64,000 nucleotides of DNA from Pseudomonadota bacterium (GTDB taxonomy: Bacteria; Pseudomonadota; Alphaproteobacteria; Sneathiellales; Sneathiellaceae): positions 186,001 to 250,000 of the forward strand of contig JANSXH010000002.1 of NCBI GenBank assembly GCA_024743055.1, read 5' to 3'. The notes under the pieces were generated by a model. It ran no database searches. It was not told where the DNA came from and saw only the letters and a list, made by a program, of their open reading frames with translations. Numbering within the stretch: the first letter of the stretch is position 1; the number at the start of each line of letters is the position of its first letter. Positions 32,320-43,143 of this stretch are shown in pieces. A program made the position numbers and the translations under genes.

Positions 32320-33084
32320 TTAAAGCTTTCCTTTAGTGCTCCGGTTTGCAGGCGTCGATCGCGGCTTTTTCTCTGCCTCCAATGGCAAAGCCGACGGCCC
32401 TTTTGCTGTTTCACGCTCCAACTCCTCAACTCGCATAGAGAGAGACTGAACTTTGTCCAAAAGGCCATCCATCACTTTAAAGACCGGATCCGGAATTGAG
32501 TGGTCGCCCACACCATAGGCGGCAAACCTAGGATCTGCTTGCTTTTTCTTGGCACTGCTCACAGCTCGTGCGGGGATACCAACAACTGTTGTCGATTCTG
32601 GTACGTCCTTGAGAACGACAGAGTTTGCGCCAACTCTCGCGCATCTGCCGACAGTGATAGGACCGATAATTTGGGCACCTGAAGCGATGATCACATTATC
32701 ATCGAGGGTGGGATGACGTTTCACACCACGTTGCGCATCGGAATCAATCGAGGGCGCCACACCGCCGAGAGTCACTCCCTGATACAAAGTAACGTTATCT
32801 CCGATCTTGGAAGTTTCACCAATAACAATGCCGGTTCCATGGTCGATAAAGAACTTACGGCCAATGACCGCGCCGGGGTGAATTTCGATGCCTGTTACAA
32901 ACCGGCTAAACTGAGAAATCAGCCGCGCAAGGAAGCGCCATTTTCTCTCCCAAAGCCAATGTGCGATCCGGTGCGAGAGAATAGAATGGAAGCCTGCATA
33001 GAGCAGCGCCACCTCCCATCTGCTCCGGGCGGCGGGATCGCGCTCCATGACACAGGTAATTTCTTCGCTAATATGCTTGAACAT
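32320..33084 (-). CDS. cysE: serine O-acetyltransferase
   Basis: A 254-residue enzyme that makes O-acetylserine for CysK. It has an N-terminal helical domain ([20 protein letters not shown] and [11 protein letters not shown]) and a left-handed beta-helix of hexapeptide repeats ([42 protein letters not shown]). His in FIDHGTG and the GVKRHPT region are the conserved active-site parts. The C-terminal 80 residues add a coiled-coil-like tail beyond the normal enzyme. Feedback by cysteine is typical. A terminator separates it from the desulfurase. Confidence 0.93.
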   Translation of the reverse strand: MFKHISEEITCVMERDPAARSRWEVALLYAGFHSILSHRIAHWLWERKWRFLARLISQFSRFVTGIEIHPGAVIGRKFFIDHGTGIVIGETSKIGDNVTLYQGVTLGGVAPSIDSDAQRGVKRHPTLDDNVIIASGAQIIGPITVGRCARVGANSVVLKDVPESTTVVGIPARAVSSAKKKQADPRFAAYGVGDHSIPDPVFKVMDGLLDKVQSLSMRVEELERETAKGPSALPLEAEKKPRSTPANRSTKGKL

Positions 33085-33298
33085 TTGCCCTTACCTTCTG
33101 TATTGTGCCGCTTTTATAGCGGAAATCACACGAGGTTGTCGAAGCGCCCACTAATTGAGATATATGTTTATACCAGCTATCGTCAAGAAGCCTATAACCA
33201 ATCATACATATTTTTCAATAGTATACAGTTCTAAATGTGCAACAAATATAAAGTGATTTTTAGTAGACGCTGAACCAAGGTTAGGATCAAGGAACTAG

Positions 33299-33955
33299 AT
33301 GCCAGACGTAATTTTTAATGGACCCGAAGGCCGATTAGAGGGCCGCTATCATCATTCAGATGACCCGAATGCCCCACTTGCCCTCGTGTTACACCCCCAT
33401 CCGCAATATGGCGGCGCCATGAATAACAAAGTGGTTTACCACCTGTTTACCACATTCAAGAACCGCGGTTTCTCTGTCCTTAGATTTAATTTCCGGGGTG
33501 TTGGCCGTAGTCAGGGTGATTACGATCACGGAGTCGGCGAATTGTCTGATGCAGCTGCTGCACTCGACTGGATGCAAACCCATAGTCCCAATGCTCCCGC
33601 TGTCTGGATCGGCGGATTCTCCTTTGGCGCCTGGATTTCGATGCAATTGCTGATGCGCCGGCCGGAAATTGCCGGTTTCATCTCTATCGCACCACCGGCC
33701 AATATGTATGATTTTTCCTTCCTGGCGCCCTGCCCGTCTTCAGGTATCATCATCCATGGCGAAAAGGATATCCTGGTCCCGCAGAAAGATACCCAGAAAC
33801 TGGTTGAAAAACTTCAATCACAAAAAGGCATCACGATCCATTACGATGAGATTGAAAATGCCGACCATTTCTTCGAGAACAGCCATGAGGCGTTGATGAG
33901 GTCAGTGGACGGTTATCTTGATATGCGCCTTCACGGTGTTCCAGAAGAAGACTGA
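33299..33955 (+). CDS. alpha/beta hydrolase
   Basis: A 218-residue serine hydrolase fold. The oxyanion region is LHPHPQYGGAMNNKVV, the nucleophile elbow GFSFG (Ser108), and the late Asp/His are in GEKDILVPQ and ADHFF. This compact type is widespread in alphaproteobacteria near Fe-S/cysteine genes, with unknown substrate. AAGGAACTAG precedes the ATG. Its stop touches the convergent anmK stop. Confidence 0.86.
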   Translation: MPDVIFNGPEGRLEGRYHHSDDPNAPLALVLHPHPQYGGAMNNKVVYHLFTTFKNRGFSVLRFNFRGVGRSQGDYDHGVGELSDAAAALDWMQTHSPNAPAVWIGGFSFGAWISMQLLMRRPEIAGFISIAPPANMYDFSFLAPCPSSGIIIHGEKDILVPQKDTQKLVEKLQSQKGITIHYDEIENADHFFENSHEALMRSVDGYLDMRLHGVPEED

Positions 33956-35077
33956 TCAGGAGGCTGACTTAATTCGGCTTGAGGTGACGGAGTAAAGGGT
34001 TCCACCGGTCATGGGGGATGGCACGCCTGTGGTCGTTGGAAGACTCAAAGGCAACCCTTTCAAGCTCCTCACCGCTAAGAAAGCGAACGCTTCTGCTTCC
34101 AGATCGTCTCCGCGCCAACCGACATCCTCCACGGGTCCAACTGGAGCATCAACCGCCTTAGCAATCCGTCTTACAAGTTCCGGGTTCTTTCTACCTCCAC
34201 CGGTCAACAGCCAGCGCCGAGGTACGCCTGGCAAATGGGCTTTCGCCTTAGCAATGCTTTCAACAGAGAAGGCAAGTAGGGTCGCGGTACCATCTTCTAG
34301 AGAGAGTCCTTCGACGAGACCTACTGGAAATTCATCCCGATCAAGACTTTTGGGAGGTGCCACATCAAAATACGGGTTTTTGAGAAGTTGCTGAAGCACA
34401 TCCGTATCGACCTGACCGGCGGCAGCGAGTTTCCCACCTGCATCGAAACGTTTACCGCTGTGACGCAGAACCCAGTCATCCATGAGAGCATTGGCGGGGC
34501 CTGTATCAAATGCCAGGATCGTCTCTTTGTCGATATAAGTCACATTTCCGACGCCCCCCAAATTTAGAACGGCAATGGGTTGTTCGAGATCATTGGCAAG
34601 GGCCCGGTGATATAGTGGCGCAAACGGTGCCCCTTCCCCACCTGCCGCAACGTCTTCATGGCGAAAACCAGCGACAGTGTTGATCCGCGTCAGGTCGGCC
34701 ATCAGTTGACCATCCCCAATCTGAACAGTCACTCTGTTTGCCGGATCATGAAAAATTGTCTGACCATGAAACCCGATCAGGTCGATATCCGAGACTTGCA
34801 GGTCATTTTTGGCAACCAGCTCCAGAACGACTCCCGCATGTAAACTTGTAAGCTCCTCAACAATCTCCGGACTTGCTGACGACTTACCCAGGCAGTTTCT
34901 CAGTTTATCTCTAAACATCGAACCGTAGGGCCGCGAACTTGTTGGGCCATGTTCAAAGACTGAAATGCCATCGGTCCGGATCAAGGCCGCATCTATGCCG
35001 TCCAGTGAAGTACCACTCATCAATCCGATGGCGGTAAAGATCTTATCTGCGCTGTTATCCTGCCTATTCACTGCCAT
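33956..35077 (-). CDS. anmK: anhydro-N-acetylmuramic acid kinase
   Basis: A 373-residue kinase of peptidoglycan recycling that opens and phosphorylates 1,6-anhydro-MurNAc. The ATP site IGLMSGTSLDGIDAALI is near residue 16, with IGFHGQTIFHDP, VAGFRHEDVAAGGEGAPFAP and FDTGPANALMDDW as further signatures. Runs divergently from tyrS. The cytosolic enzyme fits the wider cell-wall gene content of the window (mltG, M23 peptidase). Confidence 0.94.
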   Translation of the reverse strand: MAVNRQDNSADKIFTAIGLMSGTSLDGIDAALIRTDGISVFEHGPTSSRPYGSMFRDKLRNCLGKSSASPEIVEELTSLHAGVVLELVAKNDLQVSDIDLIGFHGQTIFHDPANRVTVQIGDGQLMADLTRINTVAGFRHEDVAAGGEGAPFAPLYHRALANDLEQPIAVLNLGGVGNVTYIDKETILAFDTGPANALMDDWVLRHSGKRFDAGGKLAAAGQVDTDVLQQLLKNPYFDVAPPKSLDRDEFPVGLVEGLSLEDGTATLLAFSVESIAKAKAHLPGVPRRWLLTGGGRKNPELVRRIAKAVDAPVGPVEDVGWRGDDLEAEAFAFLAVRSLKGLPLSLPTTTGVPSPMTGGTLYSVTSSRIKSAS

Positions 35078-35160
35078 TTTTAATCCTGCACTTTTAATCT
35101 GGTTCCTAAATGTGCTAAACGATTGCGCTCTCTATATCCAATTGAACAGATTATAGTCCC

Positions 35161-36414
35161 ATGACCGATTTACGCTCCGACTTTCTCAAAGTATTCCAAG
35201 AACGCGGATACTTTCATCAATGTACAGATTTGGAGGCTTTGGATAAAGCCTTTGCCGAAGAGAAAGTCACCGCCTATATCGGCTTTGACTGCACAGCCCC
35301 CAGCCTGCATGCCGGAAGCCTGATGCAGATCATGATTTTGCGCAGGTTACAGCAGGCCGGACATAAACCTATCGTCCTGATGGGCGGCGGAACCACCAAG
35401 GTTGGCGATCCCACGGGCCGCGATGAAAGCCGTCCCGTCATTACCGACGAAACCATCCAGGCGAATATGGATGGCATAAAAAAGGTTTTTGAAAAATTCC
35501 TGACTTTCGGTGATGGCCCGACAGATGCAATCATGGTGAATAACGCTGACTGGCTCGATCAGCTGGAATATATTCCGTTTCTCAGGGAGTATGGGCGGCA
35601 CTTTTCCATCAACCGCATGCTGTCCTTTGACAGTGTAAAACTGCGGCTGGAACGCGAAGAATCCATGACCTTCCTGGAATTCAACTACATGATCCTACAG
35701 GCCTATGATTTCGTAGAGTTGATGAAGAACTATGGCTGTCAGTTGCAGATTGGCGGCTCTGACCAATGGGGCAATATCGTCAACGGAGTTGAACTCGGAC
35801 GTCGGACCAATAGCTTCAATTTGTTTGGCCTCACATCTCCACTCCTCACATCTTCTTCAGGGGCGAAAATGGGTAAGACGGCGAGCGGAGCGGTTTGGCT
35901 AAACGAAGATATGCTCTCTCCGTACGACTACTGGCAATTCTGGCGCAACACGGAAGATGCTGATGTTGGAAAATTCCTGCGTCTGTTTACTGAGATGCCG
36001 GTTGAAGAAATTGCCAAACTGGAGAAACTTGAAGGGCAGGATCTAAACGAGGCCAAGAAAGCGCTGGCAGATGCCTGTACCGCTATGGCTCATGGCGAGG
36101 CCGCCGCAACTGAAGCTGCCGAAACTGCCCGCAAGACCTTTGAAATGGGACAAACTGCGGAAGGGCTTCCTTCACTTGAAATTCCGTCGGATGAGCTGGC
36201 GGCAGGAATTCCAGCCTTCGCTCTTTTCCATCGGGCAGGCCTCTGTAGCTCAAGCTCAGAAGCGCGCAAGCTGATCAAAGGCGGCGGTGCCCGTCTCAAT
36301 GATGTGAAAATAGAGGACGAGAAACTTACGCTCACACTCGACAGTCGCGACGACGCGGGTCATATCAAGCTATCCGCAGGCAAGAAACGCCATTATCTGA
36401 TCGTACCTGTCTAA
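35161..36414 (+). CDS. tyrS: tyrosyl-tRNA synthetase
   Basis: A 417-residue class I synthetase. The HIGH-equivalent is HAGS (50-53), the tyrosine pocket is in [10 protein letters not shown] and [11 protein letters not shown], and the KMSKS-equivalent is KMGKT near residue 237. The C-terminal S4 RNA-binding domain spans about residues 355-417 ([20 protein letters not shown]). Complete and expected to be essential. No clear ribosome site is seen before the ATG. Confidence 0.95.
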   Translation: MTDLRSDFLKVFQERGYFHQCTDLEALDKAFAEEKVTAYIGFDCTAPSLHAGSLMQIMILRRLQQAGHKPIVLMGGGTTKVGDPTGRDESRPVITDETIQANMDGIKKVFEKFLTFGDGPTDAIMVNNADWLDQLEYIPFLREYGRHFSINRMLSFDSVKLRLEREESMTFLEFNYMILQAYDFVELMKNYGCQLQIGGSDQWGNIVNGVELGRRTNSFNLFGLTSPLLTSSSGAKMGKTASGAVWLNEDMLSPYDYWQFWRNTEDADVGKFLRLFTEMPVEEIAKLEKLEGQDLNEAKKALADACTAMAHGEAAATEAAETARKTFEMGQTAEGLPSLEIPSDELAAGIPAFALFHRAGLCSSSSEARKLIKGGGARLNDVKIEDEKLTLTLDSRDDAGHIKLSAGKKRHYLIVPV

Positions 36415-36430
36415 AAACGAGGCGGCAGAT

Positions 36431-39400
36431 CTAGTTGCCTGGCCCTTCGCCTTTATTGGCGTAGGGATCAGGCGGCTCGACATCTATCTGATCCCAAGGC
36501 TCAAAAAACATCCGCCGCAGGATCCCTGGAGCAAGAGCAGAGACAGCGTTGACGCTTGCTTGGGGATCATCAAGACCGCCCTTTACCTTGTAAGAGAAGC
36601 CAAAAATCCCTTCCCCCTTTTTACCGACAAGCAATGTACCGATAATCGGGATATTACCCAGCACCGAATTAAGTGTGTAGGATGGAATAACCGTGCCAAA
36701 GATATCGATGTCATTGTTTGGTTGGTCAACAGTTCCATTGACTGTTATCCCGATCGATCCCACAGCCCGGAAGTCCCGTGTGGTTACCACGCCATTATCA
36801 TAGGTAAAGGGTCCTTCGACCGTCGCAAAGATAAGCCCCTCCCCCCGCAGCACGTCAACGATACCGCCAAGTGATCCAAAACTCAGGATTTTCGCAAGAA
36901 CAGGGGCATTTACAACCCGAACTTCCTTCATATCCACTGTACCCTCAGCGGGGCGGTTTGGTTTGGTATCATCGATTGTTGCATTCAGCTTTAAGGTGCC
37001 GTCTCTTAAATTGTCATAGATATCAAACCCGGCAAAAAGAGATCCCGCATCATTGGTTATGAACGTTACCTTACGGCCGCTCCCTTCTTTGCGAATTTCC
37101 ATATTGACGAATTTTTCGGCGGCCAATTGACCCTTCATCTTGCCGTTGGTGATCAGGTTGCCGTCAATATTGAGGCTGGCGCGCACATTCCCGACCGAGA
37201 TATTCTGGTCGAGCAGCAATGTCTTGATATCTACTTCGATGGCAATTTTGTTATCTGTTGCACTTCCATCAACACCTGCTTCGTTTAAATCATATGTGGC
37301 AACAACAAATGGCTTTAAATCAAATTGATTGCCTTTGACATCCACCGACATGTTGCCTTCCGTATCCTGCCTGAATTCGAAACCGAAATCATTTTCGCCA
37401 TAGCGGACAACTGGCGCCGAGATGCTTCTAATCTGGTTGTCGATCAAGCGGGCCGTACCATTGGCCGTCAGATCACCTAAATTGGCTACTAAGTTGGTAA
37501 GGTTCGTAACGTTCTCAACTGAACTGGCGACATCGGCAGAAACTTTTCCGGCCACCCCCTTGTCTTTTTGCCAGTGCAGGGCAGACATGGCTACCTGCGC
37601 TTCAGTAACATCTGCTGAGAAATTGCCATACGCACTTCCATCTGGTCTTGTATTTATGTTGGCAATTACCTTGACAGGACCATCAACAAAATCCGTTTCT
37701 ATTTCAAGAAGCTTGCGCCCCTCATTATCAACGGTTCCGACAAGTTCATACAGCCTGTCCCCTGTCCTTTTACCTGTGAACCAGCTTTGCGCATCAATCT
37801 TGAAAGGCACACCATTGAGCTCAGCCGTACCCTCAACTTCCAATCCTTTCGGATCAACGACTACCTCAAGATCTCCTTTTGACAGGTCTACCCCTGCAGC
37901 GATATCCGGGATAGAGGCATTGGTGAATTGTCCCTGCGCTTTGTATTTAACTTTTTCGATTGTCAGATCGTGTCGGAGAGGGAAATTAAACTCGGCATTT
38001 ACGTCGCCTTGGCCTGTCATTTCTGCTGGCGTTATCCCGTACGGAGTCGCGAACCCAAGGGGTTCAAGGTCCAGGAAGGAATATATTTCCTTGCTACTCC
38101 CTTTCACATTGATCCTGATATCGGCGAGCTGATCATATTTGTCGAAGTCATAAATCAGCACCCGGTCAGAGGTTACGGCCAAATTGCCAAGTTTTCCAGT
38201 CATGTTGGTGATACCGATGTCCTTTTCGGTCAGGACAGCACTGCCGGTGATATCCGTAACCTTAGGCAACGGCGGATAGTAGTTGGCTGAAACGCCTTCC
38301 ATGTCAAAGCTTAGACGAACAGCACCTTCCGGGAGTTCTCCGGTATCCAGAGCACCTGCCGGCAGATTGATGGTAAACTCGCCTTTTGACACTTTTCCGT
38401 CGCGAATTCGGGTTGTTACCCAGTCAAAACCCTCTTCCGCCATGGAATAAGGCCAGAACCTATCCAGATCATTGACCTGCAAGTTCGCCAGATTTCCGGA
38501 TACTTTTAGGCCAAACCCGTCGTCGCCAAAAGCAATCTCTCCTGCCGCATTGACGGATGCACCTAAGGTCTCCACCGCAACCTTATCTAGTGTTAGTACG
38601 GTGAAGTCAGACGATAAAGAGCCTGAGACAGTTGCGGTCTCTATTTCAAAAGGCTGCTTGTATAGTTCGGGTAGATCGACGCTACCTGCATCCGCTTGGA
38701 TGTCAAAACCCAGATCTCCGGGCTGAAAATCTGCATCAAGAAGCAAATCCAGGCGACCAGATGCGACAATTTTGGCGCCTTCTAATATCTTCAGGTCCGG
38801 TATCTTTTCAGCAAGAAGAAAAAGCGGCAAGCTGTTTATCTGCCCATCGATCTGCGTCTGCTTCGTCGTTCGGTCATAGTCAGCGAGAACGATAAGTTCT
38901 ACGGTTTCCTGACCTATCCGCAAATCGCCATTCGCTTGTCCATGCAGGCCATCCTTCCCCCGCCAAAGAAACAAATCCACATTGCGCGCCTGCCAGAATT
39001 TCTCAGAGACCTCATCTTCTATAAATATGGTCGAGTTATATAGCTCTACCCGCTCAAGATAGCCCGTGATGGTTTCCTGATCCCGGTTTCCACTCAACTC
39101 TTCTAATATCTGGAGGATGGCTTCCTTAGAGGATTCATCAAGCTCCTCGCTCTCCGCGCTTTTTGCCTCCTGTTGCCCTCCTTCGTTCATCAAGGCATAT
39201 TCATACCCGAACCTGATGGTATCATCCTTCGTTCGGGTCATACGGATGGTCATACCAGTAAATTCAAGCTCTGACGGTGCAATCAGTCCTCTCAGCAATG
39301 CCTGAGCACTAAATTTTACCGACACATCAGGTATGGTCGCGACCCGTCTTTCAGCCTTATAAACAACCAGATCATCAACGGCGACAACAAGGTTCTTGTC

Positions 39401-39610
39401 ACGGGAATTCCATTCCAGCTCAAGTCCGGTAAAATCTAGATTCAGATCCTGATATTGATCGTCCAGCGTCTGTTCAACATAAGGTGCGATGAATCCAAGC
39501 GATACCGGTCCGCGCGCCAAACCGGCGACTATCGCCAGAATGACGACAAAAGCGAAGACGAAAATGCCCATTACGAGACGGAGGAGCAGTTTTGAAGTTG
39601 TCGTAACCAA
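36431..39610 (-). CDS. AsmA-like / DUF3971 (YhdP-family) envelope protein
   Basis: A 1059-residue protein that appears to start at TTG 39610. An N-terminal membrane anchor (LVMGIFVFAFVVILAIVAGL) is followed by a long periplasmic body rich in beta strands, including repeated FxG and LxV patterns, and a C-terminal AsmA-type end (RDFRAVGSIGITVNGTVDQP). These AsmA-like proteins form bridge-like grooves carrying phospholipids to the outer membrane. DUF3971 sits in the middle. Diverges from glnE. The start is uncertain because no ribosome site precedes the TTG. Confidence 0.85.
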   Translation of the reverse strand: MVTTTSKLLLRLVMGIFVFAFVVILAIVAGLARGPVSLGFIAPYVEQTLDDQYQDLNLDFTGLELEWNSRDKNLVVAVDDLVVYKAERRVATIPDVSVKFSAQALLRGLIAPSELEFTGMTIRMTRTKDDTIRFGYEYALMNEGGQQEAKSAESEELDESSKEAILQILEELSGNRDQETITGYLERVELYNSTIFIEDEVSEKFWQARNVDLFLWRGKDGLHGQANGDLRIGQETVELIVLADYDRTTKQTQIDGQINSLPLFLLAEKIPDLKILEGAKIVASGRLDLLLDADFQPGDLGFDIQADAGSVDLPELYKQPFEIETATVSGSLSSDFTVLTLDKVAVETLGASVNAAGEIAFGDDGFGLKVSGNLANLQVNDLDRFWPYSMAEEGFDWVTTRIRDGKVSKGEFTINLPAGALDTGELPEGAVRLSFDMEGVSANYYPPLPKVTDITGSAVLTEKDIGITNMTGKLGNLAVTSDRVLIYDFDKYDQLADIRINVKGSSKEIYSFLDLEPLGFATPYGITPAEMTGQGDVNAEFNFPLRHDLTIEKVKYKAQGQFTNASIPDIAAGVDLSKGDLEVVVDPKGLEVEGTAELNGVPFKIDAQSWFTGKRTGDRLYELVGTVDNEGRKLLEIETDFVDGPVKVIANINTRPDGSAYGNFSADVTEAQVAMSALHWQKDKGVAGKVSADVASSVENVTNLTNLVANLGDLTANGTARLIDNQIRSISAPVVRYGENDFGFEFRQDTEGNMSVDVKGNQFDLKPFVVATYDLNEAGVDGSATDNKIAIEVDIKTLLLDQNISVGNVRASLNIDGNLITNGKMKGQLAAEKFVNMEIRKEGSGRKVTFITNDAGSLFAGFDIYDNLRDGTLKLNATIDDTKPNRPAEGTVDMKEVRVVNAPVLAKILSFGSLGGIVDVLRGEGLIFATVEGPFTYDNGVVTTRDFRAVGSIGITVNGTVDQPNNDIDIFGTVIPSYTLNSVLGNIPIIGTLLVGKKGEGIFGFSYKVKGGLDDPQASVNAVSALAPGILRRMFFEPWDQIDVEPPDPYANKGEGPGN

Positions 39611-39688
39611 TTCTATTTTTCGCTTGTATCAGTTGCACCTGTACAGATAAATGAAACCTTACCGTAAACTATTAGATCAGAATTAGAA

Positions 39689-42667
39689 ATGCAGGATATG
39701 GATAATCGGGAGAATTTCCCGTTCACTTATATGCTATCCGATTTGCCTTCCGCCGGCGATCCGCAATTGCTTGAGGTTGGCCTGCAAGATTGGCCTAATG
39801 TGTGTATCGGACTGCGGGAATCCGAGATACCTTCCCGGTTTCAGGATCATCCTGATAATATGAAAGTCCTGGAGGCCATTTTCGGCAACAGCCCATATCT
39901 GAGCCAGTGCCTTCTTTCAAATCCTGATTTCTTTCTGCTACTTATGCGTCACGGGCCGGATAGAGCCTTAGAAAATATATATGCGCATTTAAGCGAAAAC
40001 ATAGCTCCAAGTGCTGATAGACAGGACATCATGGCGTCCCTGCGGCAGGCTAAACAGTGCATTGCCTTGCTGACTGCGATTTGCGATATGGGGCATGTCT
40101 GGTCTTTGATGGAAATAACAGGAACCTTGTCGGTCTTTGCGGATTATGCGGTGGAAGCCTGCTGCAATCATCTTCTTTGGTCCATGCATCAGAAATCCGA
40201 CATTATCCTCAAAAATCCGGAAAACCCAACAAAGGATAGTGGTCTGATAGTTCTCGGCCTCGGTAAACTTGGAAGCTTCGAGTTAAACTATTCAAGTGAT
40301 ATTGACCTGATAATCCTCTTTGATCCCGAAAAAATCTCTTATTGCGGAAGAAAATCTGTACAGGATTGTTTTGTCAAAATTGCCAGAAACCTTGTCCAAA
40401 TGATGCAAGAGAGAACGGCAGATGGATATGTGTTCAGAACCGATCTAAGGCTGAGGCCTGATCCCGGAGCCACCCCCATTGCCCTGTCTATCGGCGCCGC
40501 TCATGTCTATTACGAAAGCCAGGGTCAGAATTGGGAGCGCGCAGCCATGATTAAGGCCCGCGCAATTGCAGGTGATATTGCAGCGGGGATGGAGTTCGTG
40601 GATTTCCTGACGCCCTTTATCTGGCGAAAATCCATGGATTTTGCAGCTATTGAGGATATTCAAGCGATCAAATCCCAAATCCATGCTCATAAAGGGTTTT
40701 CAAGTATTACCCTGGATGGCCACAACATCAAGATAGGGCGTGGTGGCATACGAGAAATCGAGTTCTTCTGCCAAACCCAGCAGCTCATTGAAGGGGGCCG
40801 TAAACCTTCCCTTCGCACTGTCACAACTCTCAACACCCTGGATCAGCTGTTTCAAAATGGCTTGATTACCAAAACCGTGCTGGAAGAGTTGTCCGAGGGG
40901 TATATTTATCTCAGAACTCTTGAGCATCGACTACAGATGGTCCATGACGAACAAACACAGACACTCCCGGAATCCGCGGAAGATCTTGACAAGCTCGGCA
41001 TATTTTTCGGTTATGATGATAGCCAGGATTTTCGAACCAGCCTACACAAGGTCTTAAGTACGGTGCAAAAGCACTATGACGCCTTGTTCGAGTTCGAAAA
41101 GACTTCGGATCGCAAAGTCGGCCGTTTGGTGTTTACCGGCTCTGAAGATGATCCGGAAACGCTAAAGTCCCTTGAAGAGATAGGGTTTACGGATACTTCT
41201 ACCCTCTCGCAGAAGGTCAGGGACTGGCATCATGGCCGCTATCGAGCGACCCGTGCCGTCAGAACCCAGCAGATCCTCACCGAACTTATGCCGCAATTGC
41301 TGGAAGCTCTGGCTGATACCACCGACCCCGACACCGCCTTCAACCGTTTTGATGTTTTTTTACAAAAGCTTCCGGCAGGTGTTCAGTTGTTTTCCCTCTT
41401 CAAGGCCCATCCGAGCCTCCTGAAGCATGTCGCACAGATTATGGGCATGGCGCCGGAATTAGCGGATAGCCTTGCCGGAAATCCTGCCTTGTTGGATGGC
41501 GTTTTAACAACCGATTACTTTGGACGCCTGCCTGATCGTATGGAGTTAGCTGAAGATCTCGATTTAATGTTGTCAACGGCACGAGACTTTCAGGACGTCC
41601 TGGATATCTCCAGACGATGGGCAAATGACCTTAAGTTCAGGGTTGGAGTACAAATCCTAAATAATGTTGACCATGAATCAGGCGATGGAGCGACTGTTAC
41701 CGCCGGGCCTGAGTTTTCAGATGTAGCCGACGTTATTTTAACAGCCCTTTTCCCGAAGGTAAGAGAAGAACTTACACGCAAGCATGGTGATGTTCCAGGA
41801 GGAGAGCTTGGCATTGTCGCCATGGGTAAACTTGGAAGCCGACAAATGACTCCAGGCTCAGATGCAGATCTGATCTTCGTTTTCGACACACCTGAAGAAG
41901 GCATGACAACAAATGGTGAAAAACCAATCCCCGCTGGCCTTTTCTTCACCCGGTTAAGCCAGAGGTATATCAACGCATTGAGTGCATTGACCGGCGAAGG
42001 GACCTTGTATGAAGTTGATATGCGTTTGCGCCCGCACGGAAAGTCCGGCCCGATCGCCCTGAAGCTTGACGCTTTCAAAAAATATTACAGTGAAGAAGCC
42101 TGGACCTGGGAACATATGGCTTTATCAAGGGGGCGTGTAGTTGCAGGCAGTTCGAAATTCCTTCCTCGTGTCTCGGAAGTGTTACAGGAAATAATTCGCC
42201 TGCCCCACGATATGGATAAGTTAAAGACTGACATTACCAGTATGAGAGCACGGGTTCACAAAGAACATGCAGTGAATTCAATCTGGTCGATCAAGCATGT
42301 CATCGGCGGGCTCATGGATGCAGAATTCCTATGCCAGTTCTTCCGCCTTGCCTTTGGTCACAAACATCCAAGCATCCTTTTACCAAACAGCATTGACTGC
42401 CTTAAAGAAGTAAAGCGACTACAGTTGATTGAACCAGAAGAGACAGATCGCCTTATCGACATAATCAAGCTTTATCTTAATGTCAGCGGTCTCTTGCAGC
42501 TCTGCCTCGGTTCCAGGGCAATGGGTGACGATGCCCCGATTGCTCTTCAAAGGGCGCTCATCAAAGCGGCGAATGTAGAAAATTTCGACGACTTACGCAA
42601 AAAACTTGAAAGCTCCCAAATCTATGTAGACAGTCTCGTCGTAACACATATCGGAACTGAAAACTGA
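39689..42667 (+). CDS. glnE: bifunctional glutamine synthetase adenylyltransferase/removase
   Basis: A 992-residue regulator of glutamine synthetase that adds and removes AMP in response to PII. The two nucleotidyltransferase domains are visible: GLGKLGSFELNYSSDIDLII near residue 190 (removal) and AMGKLGSRQMTPGSDADLIF near residue 710 (addition). The Asp pairs (DIDL, DADL) are intact. ATG 39689 is listed; a second ATG at 39698 has AGGA nearby and may be used. This gives nitrogen control in the same region as the Aap amino-acid transporter. Confidence 0.94.
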   Translation: MQDMDNRENFPFTYMLSDLPSAGDPQLLEVGLQDWPNVCIGLRESEIPSRFQDHPDNMKVLEAIFGNSPYLSQCLLSNPDFFLLLMRHGPDRALENIYAHLSENIAPSADRQDIMASLRQAKQCIALLTAICDMGHVWSLMEITGTLSVFADYAVEACCNHLLWSMHQKSDIILKNPENPTKDSGLIVLGLGKLGSFELNYSSDIDLIILFDPEKISYCGRKSVQDCFVKIARNLVQMMQERTADGYVFRTDLRLRPDPGATPIALSIGAAHVYYESQGQNWERAAMIKARAIAGDIAAGMEFVDFLTPFIWRKSMDFAAIEDIQAIKSQIHAHKGFSSITLDGHNIKIGRGGIREIEFFCQTQQLIEGGRKPSLRTVTTLNTLDQLFQNGLITKTVLEELSEGYIYLRTLEHRLQMVHDEQTQTLPESAEDLDKLGIFFGYDDSQDFRTSLHKVLSTVQKHYDALFEFEKTSDRKVGRLVFTGSEDDPETLKSLEEIGFTDTSTLSQKVRDWHHGRYRATRAVRTQQILTELMPQLLEALADTTDPDTAFNRFDVFLQKLPAGVQLFSLFKAHPSLLKHVAQIMGMAPELADSLAGNPALLDGVLTTDYFGRLPDRMELAEDLDLMLSTARDFQDVLDISRRWANDLKFRVGVQILNNVDHESGDGATVTAGPEFSDVADVILTALFPKVREELTRKHGDVPGGELGIVAMGKLGSRQMTPGSDADLIFVFDTPEEGMTTNGEKPIPAGLFFTRLSQRYINALSALTGEGTLYEVDMRLRPHGKSGPIALKLDAFKKYYSEEAWTWEHMALSRGRVVAGSSKFLPRVSEVLQEIIRLPHDMDKLKTDITSMRARVHKEHAVNSIWSIKHVIGGLMDAEFLCQFFRLAFGHKHPSILLPNSIDCLKEVKRLQLIEPEETDRLIDIIKLYLNVSGLLQLCLGSRAMGDDAPIALQRALIKAANVENFDDLRKKLESSQIYVDSLVVTHIGTEN

Positions 42668-42680
42668 AAGGATATTAATT

Positions 42681-43142
42681 GTGACCGACGTTGGACAGCC
42701 AGCCCCTGATTTCGACATGCCTACCGATACGACTGATAGCATCAGCCTTGCAGACATGAAGGGCAAAAATTTCGTCTTGTATTTCTATCCGAAAGACGAC
42801 ACGCCCGGCTGCACAAAGGAAGCCATTGGGTTTTCTGAAAGGATAAAAGAATTCGAGACCCTTGGAGTGACGGTCATCGGTGTCTCAAAGGATACAGTGG
42901 CAAAACATGCCAAATTCCGAACCAAACATGACTTATCCGTCATTCTGGCTTCAGATGAGGAAGGCAAAACCTGCGAGGCCTATGGCGTGTGGGTAGAAAA
43001 AAATATGTATGGCCGGAAATATATGGGGATTGAGCGGGCCACTTTTCTCGTTGATGGCAGCGGCACGGTCCGCAATGTCTGGCGTAAGGTAAAGGTCAAA
43101 GACCATGTCGACGCTGTATATGAGGCGGCATCGGCACTTTAA
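42681..43142 (+). CDS. bcp: thiol peroxidase of the Bcp/PrxQ family
   Basis: A 153-residue peroxiredoxin with a GTG start at 42681 and AAAGGA upstream. The peroxidatic cysteine is Cys44 in PKDDTPGCTKEA. The usual resolving cysteine five residues later is absent (Ile at that place), and a second cysteine is at 98 in GKTCEAYGVW. It may act as a 1-Cys type or use a different resolving partner. The gene follows glnE by 13 bases and precedes a DUF455 gene. Confidence 0.93.
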   Translation: MTDVGQPAPDFDMPTDTTDSISLADMKGKNFVLYFYPKDDTPGCTKEAIGFSERIKEFETLGVTVIGVSKDTVAKHAKFRTKHDLSVILASDEEGKTCEAYGVWVEKNMYGRKYMGIERATFLVDGSGTVRNVWRKVKVKDHVDAVYEAASAL

Positions 43143-43143
43143 T

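Noticed and set aside
37422..38132. 236-residue plus-strand frame opposite the AsmA-like gene
   Set aside because: Ser/Thr/Pro-rich composition fits the antisense of a coding gene; no start signal or family.
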